Assembly (NCBI GenBank): GCA_035476575.1
Contig: DATILL010000105.1
Span: forward strand, 1-7,874
Direction of reading: 5' to 3'
Length of the DNA: 7,874 bases
From: DATILL01 sp035476575
Lineage (GTDB): Bacteria; Actinomycetota; Actinomycetes; Mycobacteriales; JACQDL01
Made by a program: the position numbers and the translations under genes
The notes under the pieces: model-generated
Databases searched by the model: none
Told to the model about the DNA's origin: nothing
Seen by the model: the letters and a program-made list of their open reading frames with translations, nothing else
Part shown: positions 1 through 5,394 of the stretch, one piece after another
How the letters are laid out: every line of letters begins with the position of its first letter
How positions within the stretch are numbered: position 1 is the stretch's first letter

Positions 1-150
1 CCACCATCAATCGACCCGGAGCGAAAGCCTATCCGCCATCACCGGCACCGAAAACGAGCCGCATGAAGCAGGACACAGGACGACGCGGTGGCCGCCGCAC
101 GGCGAGCACCGGCGCCACACGCCGGACAGCGGCCACCCAAACCCCACACG

Positions 151-187
151 CCCTACCCGGGCGCCAGGCCTAGCGGGTGGGTTATAT
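151..187 (+). terminator. Bulged GC hairpin followed by TTATAT, possible terminator
   Basis: CCC-T-ACCCG (151-159) can pair with CGGGTGGG (174-181), giving eight base pairs with one bulged T and a 14-nt loop. The next bases are TTATAT. The form recalls a weak intrinsic terminator for transcription entering from the left edge, but the T tract is short and interrupted. An in-frame TAG lies in the loop, so it could also fall inside the 3' end of an unseen gene. Confidence 0.25.
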
Positions 188-273
188 CCGTGGTCGCCCC
201 GGATCTGGCACTGTGGGCAGGATGCTGCCGGCGGGTGTTTCGTCTGGCTGGTTGTGTCCCGTGGTCGCCCCGG
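188..273. repeat. Two copies of a 15-bp imperfect palindrome
   Basis: CCGTGGTCGCCCCGG occurs exactly at 188-202 and again at 259-273, with start points 71 bp apart. Each copy is itself an imperfect inverted repeat (CCG-T-GG / CC-C-CGG around a 3-nt centre). Between them lies a small perfect hairpin, GGCAG-GATG-CTGCC (216-229). The pair could be binding sites for a dimeric regulator or parts of a structured RNA; the sequence alone does not decide. Confidence 0.45.
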
Positions 274-325
274 GCCTGAGCGGCATGCGCGCCGCGGGAT
301 GGTCGACCAGACGTCGGCCCCTCGA

Positions 326-344
326 CCGCGGCGGACAGCCGCGG
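326..344. other. Perfect GC inverted repeat (stem 7, loop 5)
   Basis: CCGCGGC (326-332) and GCCGCGG (338-344) are perfect reverse complements around the loop GGACA. No T tract follows, so it is not a classical intrinsic terminator. It lies about 30 bp upstream of the candidate operator of the + strand operon and could insulate that promoter from upstream transcription. GC-rich DNA produces such stems by chance fairly often. Confidence 0.4.
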
Positions 345-374
345 CGGGACCCAGATTCAGGCGCTGACGGTCTC

Positions 375-420
375 CATGTCCGACATGCTCTGCGTACACG
401 TATCATGTCCGTATGTCAGA
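375..420 (+). promoter_or_regulatory. Candidate promoter with overlapping operator for the + operon
   Basis: CATGTCCGACATG (375-387) is a perfect palindrome of two CATGTC/GACATG arms around one central C. Its first eight bases, CATGTCCG, recur at 404-411. Between them TATCAT (401-406) matches TATAAT at five of six positions in an otherwise GC-rich region. If TATCAT is the -10 box, the -35 position falls at about 377-384, inside the palindrome, although no good TTGACA match is present. The second CATGTCCG then overlaps the -10 and transcription start. This placement suits a repressor that blocks polymerase. It would leave a leader of about 30-35 nt before the ATG at 447. Confidence 0.4.
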
Positions 421-446
421 TCGCCTGCAGCGGTCGTGAGGACGGC

Positions 447-1682
447 ATGAGATCGTATCCTTACGCCTTCCACATCGCCCTGGACGGGTCCGGGCTCAAC
501 GGCTTGGAGGGCCGTGCCGGGGTATGCGTTATCAGGTATGACCCGGAGACCGGCGACCACGCGTACAAGATCGTGTACTTTGACGGTGTGGCCGGTGGTC
601 ATGCCCCCAACGTGGACCCGAGCCGGCGGGTGGGATTTCTCGGCAACACCGGTCAACACCTGCTCTTCTATGACACATCCTGCCTGGAGGAGGTGGACCG
701 GGTCTCGACGCTGCGGTTCGAGGTACCGGAGACCGCGTTGCAGGGCAGCACACACCTGGTCTGGCTGGACGACGCCCAGTTCATCACCGCGATCGGCGAT
801 CGGCTGTGGCGGTTCGACGTCAACCGGCTGGCCAAGGCGGAGCCGATCGGGTTGCACGGCCTGGGCCTGCCGCATGCGATGAAACGGACGGCGTCGGGCC
901 GGTACCTGGTTTACGGGGGGATGGACCATCCCCGGCGCGGAGAGGCGCGCGAGGTAGGTATATTTGACCTGGTTTCTGGTACTGCCAGGCGGGTGGTGCT
1001 GCCCACGACATGCTGGCACGTGATCTGCCACCCCGTTCTCGACGTGTTTTACGCGCTGTCGTTCCGGGTGGCTCCCGGCGAAGGCCACGACTGGTACGAA
1101 TGGGGCATGGCCTACCTGCGCGAGTACGCCTACGAGATCGACGCCGAGGAGGGCCAGGTCCTCCGGCACTGGTCGGCGGGCCGCGACCTCCCCGCGCACG
1201 TCAACTCCGACGTCACGATCTCCGACTCCGAGCTGATCTGGTGCACCGGCGGCAGCCACACCGTCGTGCTGGTCGACCTGGCCACGCTGACCCGGCACCG
1301 GCTCATCGACGAGCACCCGGGCCCGTGGAGCGCCCTGAGCCTGCCCCGGGAGTCGGCTGCCACGGTCTACGACGTCCTCGCCCGCGGATCGTTGTTCACC
1401 AATGCCAAGCACTACGCCGGCGCACTGAAGGTGAGCCGCGGCGCGTTGGTCGACGGGGTCTACTCCTGCCAGCTCTCGGCGGACCAGAGGCTGCTGTTCA
1501 CCGCCAACCGCGGGCGCAACCACGTGACCGTCTACGACTACCCGTCGCTGTGCCAGCGCCACCGGATCGTCATGCCGGAGCTGCGGGAGTACGACCCGAG
1601 CCTGTCTGCCTGGGCCGATCCGCGGCTAGGTTTCCATCATTCCCACCTGCTGTCCCCGCCCGTCCCGAAGGGAACGTCCTGA
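447..1682 (+). CDS. Beta-propeller-like protein, His-rich, unknown function
   Basis: This 411-residue protein appears to be built of repeated beta-propeller blades. Several segments follow the His/Pro-x-turn-aromatic strand pattern of YVTN/WD-like repeats: around residues 52-76, 103-125, 143-175, 191-205, 251-277 and 340-364. His recurs at the start of blade-like segments (H52, H103, H143, H191, H195, H251) and as a cluster near the C-terminus (H397, H398, H400), so a central metal or ligand site is possible but unproven. There is no signal peptide. I chose ATG 447 because GAGG (438-441) lies five bases upstream. ATG 405 and the more upstream in-frame ATG at 177 would place codons through the candidate promoter and unlikely protein sequence. 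The stop TGA overlaps the next ATG by one base, so it is co-translated with the repeat protein. The first ~210 codons are less GC-biased than the rest. Function unknown; first gene of the five-gene operon. Confidence 0.75.
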   Translation: MRSYPYAFHIALDGSGLNGLEGRAGVCVIRYDPETGDHAYKIVYFDGVAGGHAPNVDPSRRVGFLGNTGQHLLFYDTSCLEEVDRVSTLRFEVPETALQGSTHLVWLDDAQFITAIGDRLWRFDVNRLAKAEPIGLHGLGLPHAMKRTASGRYLVYGGMDHPRRGEAREVGIFDLVSGTARRVVLPTTCWHVICHPVLDVFYALSFRVAPGEGHDWYEWGMAYLREYAYEIDAEEGQVLRHWSAGRDLPAHVNSDVTISDSELIWCTGGSHTVVLVDLATLTRHRLIDEHPGPWSALSLPRESAATVYDVLARGSLFTNAKHYAGALKVSRGALVDGVYSCQLSADQRLLFTANRGRNHVTVYDYPSLCQRHRIVMPELREYDPSLSAWADPRLGFHHSHLLSPPVPKGTS

Positions 1683-2125
1683 TGGCTGACGCGTCGTTCG
1701 ACCAGATCCTGTCCGGGTCGCTGGTCCAGGACATCACGACGGAGCTGACCGGTCTGGACAAGGTGCACGTCACCGTCGACGGCGGCACCACCACCACGCT
1801 GGCGGGCACGGTCGGCTCCACCGTCACCGTCACTCTTGAGCCGGTGACCACCACCTCGACGGTCGACCTCAAGCCAGTGACCACCACCTCGACGGTCGAC
1901 CTCAAGCCGGTGACCACCACCTCGACGGTCGACCTCAAGCCGGTGGTCGTCGACTCGTGCGTACGGCTGGAGCTGGGCCCGCTGCCACCGACCGAGATCA
2001 GCACGCCGTACGAGCAGCGGTGGGCGATGTCGCTGTGGGGGCTGGAGATTTTCGCGTTGAGCGTGAGCGGCCGGACGACCACAGAGGTCCGGCCGGCTGA
2101 CCGCCGCCCGATCGTGGTGGGCTGA
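1682..2125 (+). CDS. Small repeat protein with three identical 11-residue units
   Basis: This 147-residue protein belongs to no family I recognise. Residues 54-86 are three exact copies of PVTTTSTVDLK, preceded by a degenerate related stretch (VGSTVTVTLE, 44-53) and followed by a partial unit (PVVVD, 87-91). The alternating Thr/Val pattern predicts extended beta strands, perhaps a short beta-solenoid or stacked hairpins. The N-terminus (1-30) looks mixed helical, and the C-terminus (110-130) is hydrophobic and Trp-bearing (QRWAMSLWGLEIFALSVSG), which may pack into a partner rather than span a membrane. No signal peptide. GAAGGGAA (1667-1674) is a good ribosome-binding site seven bases before ATG 1682, which overlaps the stop of the propeller gene. 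Tight coupling suggests the two products are made in proportion and may interact (inference). Confidence 0.8.
   Translation: MADASFDQILSGSLVQDITTELTGLDKVHVTVDGGTTTTLAGTVGSTVTVTLEPVTTTSTVDLKPVTTTSTVDLKPVTTTSTVDLKPVVVDSCVRLELGPLPPTEISTPYEQRWAMSLWGLEIFALSVSGRTTTEVRPADRRPIVVG
1841..1939 (+). repeat. Three 33-bp tandem repeats within a CDS
   Basis: Units lie at 1841-1873, 1874-1906 and 1907-1939. They are identical except for one base: unit 2 has A at 1876 where the others have G, a silent change in a Pro codon. Identity at synonymous positions indicates recent duplication by slippage or unequal recombination, so copy number may differ between strains. The length is a multiple of three, so gain or loss keeps the frame. 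Confidence 0.97.
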
Positions 2126-2135
2126 GGCGATCGTC

Positions 2136-2780
2136 ATGCCAACCGGTCAGCCAGTCCCCCCCGCCACGCGGCCGGCAGATGAGCCGGTCGTGCTGTCCGG
2201 GCCGCCGTCGAACGTGCGCGGAGTCGTGCCGGTCGACAACCCTGGCAACCAGCGGCTCGTCGTACGCGGCGTGATCGTGCATCGCGACGGCGCACCCGAC
2301 CTGACCATCTCGACCGCGGTGGTCGTCTCACCCGGCGCCCGGGTGAGCGTGCCGGTCACGGTCAGCCTGCCGGCGGGCACCCCGCCCGGCGATATCGCCG
2401 CCGAGCTCGAGGTGGCCGGCAACCGGCACCCCGCCGTGCTGCGGGTTGAGCAGCAGCTCGCGATGCGGGTCAGCCCAGCCCAGGTCCTGGCCCGTCCGGG
2501 GCAGGTCGCGGTCGAGCTCGTCGTCCACAACGACGGCAACGTGGCCATCGCGCTGGCCCGGGAGGCACACGGCTACACCCGGGACGATGGCGACAGCGTC
2601 GGTCCCGACATCCGCCTCAGCCTCGGCAACGTCGGCGAGGTCGGCCCAGGCGCGCAGGTCGAGGTGACCGCGACGCTGGACGTTCCGGCTGACCTCGCCC
2701 CGTACCGCCGGCACGAGGCCCGCATCCCGGTCGGGCTGACCGACCTCGCCGTCGTTGTCCTGCCCCGCGACCCCGACTGA
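2136..2780 (+). CDS. Protein of two Ig-like beta-sandwich domains
   Basis: This 214-residue protein has a Pro-rich start (1-16) and two consecutive beta-sandwich domains, about 17-108 and 109-209. Each shows the alternating hydrophobic strands and the 'PGxxVxVxVxVxLPAGxPPGD' style turn of NEW3/CARDB/COG1470-type Ig-like modules. In those families they are usually parts of secreted or surface proteins and mediate binding or spacing. Here there is no signal peptide, membrane anchor or enzyme domain, so it probably acts inside the cell as a structural or adaptor subunit. There are no cysteines. GAGG (2124-2127) lies eight bases before ATG 2136, and the gene starts 10 nt after the repeat-protein stop. 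The fold assignment is from sequence pattern only; the specific family is uncertain. Confidence 0.78.
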   Translation: MPTGQPVPPATRPADEPVVLSGPPSNVRGVVPVDNPGNQRLVVRGVIVHRDGAPDLTISTAVVVSPGARVSVPVTVSLPAGTPPGDIAAELEVAGNRHPAVLRVEQQLAMRVSPAQVLARPGQVAVELVVHNDGNVAIALAREAHGYTRDDGDSVGPDIRLSLGNVGEVGPGAQVEVTATLDVPADLAPYRRHEARIPVGLTDLAVVVLPRDPD

Positions 2781-2830
2781 CCCATACCCGCACCACAGGA
2801 CTACCAGCGCCCCCGTACCGAGGAGCCGAC

Positions 2831-3478
2831 ATGCCGACGACGACCAGCCCGCAGGATCTCGTCTCGACCTGGACCGACGCGTGGCGGCAGTGGTGGGCCG
2901 ACTCGCGGGCCGCCTTCGACCCCTACCTGGCGGCATGGTCGGGTACGGCCGGCCGGCCTTACCCGGCGGCAGGCGCGACCGGGTCGGACTGTGGGTGCGG
3001 GCGACGCGGCAGCCATGGCTGCCAGGAGCATCCGGAGCACCACTGCCGCTCGACGTGCACAGCCTGCACACCGGATGCCGACGTCGTGGTCCGCCTGCAC
3101 GCCGGTGAACGGCGGCTCGTGCCGGTGCTGGTGCGCAACGTGCGGCATCGTGAGCGGGAGGTCACCGTCGAGGTCGGGCCATGGACGTCCTGCGACGGGC
3201 CACCAGTTCAGGTGGTCGCCGACCTGGACGTCGACGGGCCGTTCACCCTGGCGCCGTGCCAGGATCGGCTGGTCCGGATCGGCCTCACCGTCGGCGTCCC
3301 GGCCAATGGGACCCGCGAGCCCGGCCAGGCCGGCGGACCTGACCTCGACGCCGCGGCGTCGGCCTACGCCGACGTGCGCTTCGAGGGCTGCTCACGACCG
3401 CTGCGGGTCGCCGTCGTGGTCACGCCCGCGGCCTGCGAGGCGGTCGAGGTGAGCTGCGGCTGCGACTGCTGTTGCTGA
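2831..3478 (+). CDS. Cys-rich Ig-like protein with Trp-rich N-terminal helix
   Basis: This 215-residue protein has three parts. Residues 5-37 form a likely amphipathic helix rich in Trp and aromatics (W14, W18, W21, W22, W36), recalling phasin or PhaE-type N-termini. Residues 54-79 contain six Cys and three His (C54, C56, C64, C72, C76, C79), a plausible zinc-binding knot. Residues 82-198 look like an Ig-like beta-sandwich with further Cys at 121, 143 and 187. The C-terminus ends CGCDCCC. There are 15 Cys in total, striking for a cytosolic actinomycete protein, and no signal peptide. GAGGAG (2820-2825) sits five bases before ATG 2831. The 50-nt gap before it is the largest in the operon. Possible roles are a metal-binding or disulfide/thiol-linked structural subunit; no family recognised. 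Confidence 0.78.
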   Translation: MPTTTSPQDLVSTWTDAWRQWWADSRAAFDPYLAAWSGTAGRPYPAAGATGSDCGCGRRGSHGCQEHPEHHCRSTCTACTPDADVVVRLHAGERRLVPVLVRNVRHREREVTVEVGPWTSCDGPPVQVVADLDVDGPFTLAPCQDRLVRIGLTVGVPANGTREPGQAGGPDLDAAASAYADVRFEGCSRPLRVAVVVTPAACEAVEVSCGCDCCC

Positions 3479-3513
3479 CGCCACTGCGTGTTGCTGAGGA
3501 AAGGGGAACCGCG

Positions 3514-4263
3514 ATGGCAGAAACGAACGCTGCCGCCCAGGCCGCGAGGTCGTGGGCGCGGATGGCCGACCTGGCGCGTGAGGCGCTGCAGGTGCAGCTA
3601 CGGTTGCGCCGCGAGTACGCCGACCTCAGGGCGACGATGGCCGGCAAGGTGGACGCCGCGACGGCGCTGCGCGCGTTCGCCGACTCCGCGGGCCGGGAGG
3701 CCGAGCGGTACTGGCGCGCCGCCTCCGAGCTGAGCTTCGACTATGCCTCCGACCTGCTGGCCGCCGGCAGCCGCGCTAGCGCCGCCGTCCTGCGTGACGT
3801 GCGCTCGACCCTGCGGCACGCTGGGGCGGGCTACCCCCCGAGCGCACCAGCCGCCGCTCCGCCACCCAGCGAGGCCGACCCAGCGGACGGGGGCGCCGAC
3901 CCGGTGCCGCCGGCCGGCGACCCGACCGCGAACGCGGCGCGGCCAACGGTCGTGACGCTACGCGGCCGGTTGGGTGGCCGGGCGGAGACCACCCTGACGG
4001 TCGCCAACCGGCACCCCCGGCCCCGGCGGGTGCAGCTCGCCGCCAGCCCGCTGACCGGACCGGACGGCACGGTCGTCGACGGTGCGCTGCGGGTCGACCC
4101 GGCGCAGGTGACCGTGCCTGCCGGGGAGGAGTCCGTCGTGTCGGTTGTCGCCGACCTCGGTGCCCCGCTCACCCGGCCAGGCAGCTACCACGGCGCGATC
4201 GAGGTCAGCGGCGGGGAGCAGGCACACCTGGACGTCACCGTCCTGGTCGACCCGGCGGGCTGA
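3514..4263 (+). CDS. Phasin-like helical domain fused to an Ig-like domain
   Basis: This 249-residue protein begins with about 100 residues of mostly Ala/Arg/Leu/Glu helix (roughly 8-104) resembling phasins, the amphipathic proteins that coat polyhydroxyalkanoate granules. A Pro/Ala/Asp-rich linker follows (106-143), then one Ig-like beta-sandwich (144-246) ending HLDVTVLVD. No signal peptide, no membrane segment, no Cys. I chose ATG 3514 because GGGGA (3503-3507) lies just upstream; an in-frame ATG at 3472 would overlap the preceding gene and lacks a good site. It follows the Cys-rich gene by 35 nt and is the last gene before a convergent junction. Its helix-plus-Ig plan parallels that of its upstream neighbour, suggesting related roles at a shared surface or complex. 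The phasin likeness is compositional and should be treated as tentative. Confidence 0.78.
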   Translation: MAETNAAAQAARSWARMADLAREALQVQLRLRREYADLRATMAGKVDAATALRAFADSAGREAERYWRAASELSFDYASDLLAAGSRASAAVLRDVRSTLRHAGAGYPPSAPAAAPPPSEADPADGGADPVPPAGDPTANAARPTVVTLRGRLGGRAETTLTVANRHPRPRRVQLAASPLTGPDGTVVDGALRVDPAQVTVPAGEESVVSVVADLGAPLTRPGSYHGAIEVSGGEQAHLDVTVLVDPAG

Positions 4264-4284
4264 ACGGCGCCGGCGGCCGGCCCA

Positions 4285-4305
4285 GGCCCGCGCCTACGCC
4301 GGGCC
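4285..4305. terminator. GC hairpin in the convergent gap
   Basis: GGCCC-GCG (4285-4292) can pair with CGC-(C)-GGGCC (4297-4305) around the loop CCTA, eight pairs with one bulged C. It lies between two genes that converge (stops at 4263 and 4336), where a bidirectional terminator is expected. There is no T tract on either side, which is common for actinomycete terminators but makes the call uncertain. Confidence 0.4.
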
Positions 4306-4315
4306 CGGGCTGGCG

Positions 4316-4375
4316 AGCGGTCGCGGGACGAGCGGTTACGGGACCAGCGGTCGCGGGACGAGCGGGCGCGCGGCC
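4316..4375. repeat. Four degenerate 15-bp tandem units across the SDR gene end
   Basis: Units at 4316-4330, 4331-4345, 4346-4360 and 4361-4375 begin AGCGG. Units 1 and 3 are identical (AGCGGTCGCGGGACG), unit 2 differs at three positions and unit 4 is more diverged. On the - strand they encode the C-terminal RPLVPRPLVP of the SDR protein. The TAA stop (4338-4336) lies inside unit 2, and unit 1 is beyond the stop. Confidence 0.85.
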
Positions 4376-5394
4376 CGGACCTCGGGCGACACCCGCAGGC
4401 CCTCGCGCACCCAGCGCGGCAGGTGCGGCCCGACGAGCAGCCAGGCCAGCGACTCGGCCACGGCGGCCCGCGCGGGGCGGGCGACGTAGCCGAGCGCGGC
4501 GGCCTTGGCGGAGGAGTACCAGTGCCAGCGCCCGATCGTCAGGGCCTCCTCGCGGGTGGACAGCGGGTCTCGCGCGGTCAGCCGGGCCCACGCCTCGGCC
4601 GCCGCCGACGCCGCGTAGGCCACCGGCATCGGCACCAGCGCAAGCGGCCCCGGCACGCCCACGAGGTCGGAGATCGTCGCGTGCAGGCTGCACCACGACA
4701 CGTTCTCGCCACCGAGCAGGTACCGCTCCCCCGCCGCCCCATGCTCCAGCAGCAGGAGGTGGCCGGCCGCGGCGTCGCGCACGCCGACCACGTTGCACCC
4801 GCCCGGGTACGTGCCGCGGACCGGGTCGAGCAGGTAGCGCAGCACGATCGCGTTGCTCGGCACCAACCGGTCCGCCGGACCACCGAGGACCACGGTGGGC
4901 GCGGCCAGCACGACCTCCACGCCACCCGACTCGCCGGCGGCCAGCGCCGCCTGCTCTTGCCGGACCTTGCTGGTGAAGTACCGCGGCACGACCTCGTCGC
5001 CGAGCCGGCCCGTCTCGTCCTGCGGGACCGGCTCGACGCTGGACCCGCAGGTCACCGACGAGGAGGTGACCACGACCCGCCGTACCCCCGCCGCCGCGGC
5101 CGCCCCAACCACCCGCTGGGTGCCCACCACGTTGACCTGCTCCACCTCGGCCGCGCGGTCGGCCCCGTACGCGTAGACGGCCGCGCAGTGTACGACGACC
5201 TCGACGTTCTCCATCGCCGCGGCCAGCCTGGCCACGTCGGTGATGGGCGCGGCGCACTGCCGCACCGACGGCAGCGCGTCGAGCGGCGTCCCCCGCCGCC
5301 GTACGACCGCGCGCACCTCGTGGCCGGCGTCCAGCGCGGCCCGGACGACGTGCTGGCCCAACAGCCCGGTCGCGCCGGTGACCAGGACCCTCAC
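4336..5394 (-). CDS. NAD-dependent epimerase/reductase (extended SDR, HpnA-like)
   Basis: This 352-residue protein is an extended short-chain dehydrogenase. TGATGLLG at residues 6-13 is the Rossmann TGxxGxxG dinucleotide site; the acidic/basic turn after strand 2 has R32-R34, which could favour NADP(H). SSS at 111-113 and Y139-x3-K143 form the catalytic Ser/Tyr/Lys set. The segment NVVGVRDAAAGHLLLLEHG (201-219) followed by GERYLLGGEN (222-231) is shared with hopanoid-associated sugar epimerase HpnA and dihydroflavonol-4-reductase relatives. The substrate cannot be read from sequence, and no squalene/hopene genes are visible here. The start is GTG at 5394, chosen because it overlaps the upstream stop by 4 nt (GTGA) and leads directly into the Rossmann strand. 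Longer in-frame extensions run through the upstream gene. The C-terminus ends in a repeated PLVPR element. Cytoplasmic. Confidence 0.9.
   Translation of the reverse strand: MRVLVTGATGLLGQHVVRAALDAGHEVRAVVRRRGTPLDALPSVRQCAAPITDVARLAAAMENVEVVVHCAAVYAYGADRAAEVEQVNVVGTQRVVGAAAAAGVRRVVVTSSSVTCGSSVEPVPQDETGRLGDEVVPRYFTSKVRQEQAALAAGESGGVEVVLAAPTVVLGGPADRLVPSNAIVLRYLLDPVRGTYPGGCNVVGVRDAAAGHLLLLEHGAAGERYLLGGENVSWCSLHATISDLVGVPGPLALVPMPVAYAASAAAEAWARLTARDPLSTREEALTIGRWHWYSSAKAAALGYVARPARAAVAESLAWLLVGPHLPRWVREGLRVSPEVRAARPLVPRPLVP

Larger units (their letters stand above)
1..374. other. Upstream region without a supported gene
   Basis: I see no convincing gene here. Reading frames on both strands are open because of the high GC content, but their products are Arg/Pro/Gly-rich low-complexity strings without family resemblance, and third-position GC preference is not consistent in any frame. 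The + frame entering at base 3 stays open to a TAG at 171-173 and could be the tail of a gene lying to the left, but its codon use is poor. The stretch contains a bulged hairpin near 151-181, a 15-bp imperfect palindrome present twice (188-202 and 259-273), and a perfect 7-bp-stem hairpin at 326-344. It is best read as intergenic or regulatory DNA upstream of the + strand operon. Confidence 0.6.

Noticed and set aside
3..173. Possible C-terminal tail of a + strand gene entering from the left edge, ending at TAG 171-173
   Set aside because: The 56 readable codons have many A/T third positions and give a basic Arg/Thr/Ala string with no family likeness. The frame is too short to support a call.
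7..399. - strand frame of 130 codons in the upstream region
   Set aside because: Product is Arg/Pro/Gly-rich with no domain, no ribosome-binding site, and it covers the candidate promoter, hairpins and repeats. Likely a GC-driven open frame.
177..446. N-terminal extension of the propeller gene to ATG 177 or ATG 405
   Set aside because: The extra residues are low-complexity and would run through the hairpin and promoter. ATG 447 has a good ribosome-binding site. ATG 405 overlaps the predicted -10 box; it remains the main alternative.
357..1562. Long - strand open frame opposite the propeller gene
   Set aside because: Antisense shadow caused by GC-rich third positions; the product has no recognisable domain, whereas the + frame has clear blade-like repeats.
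3472..3513. Upstream start for the phasin-like gene at ATG 3472
   Set aside because: It overlaps the end of the Cys-rich gene and lacks a suitable ribosome-binding site; ATG 3514 has GGGGA at the right distance.
4316..4375. CRISPR or iteron array suggested by the 15-bp units
   Set aside because: Units abut without spacers, are degenerate, and encode the protein tail in phase; they are a simple coding tandem repeat.
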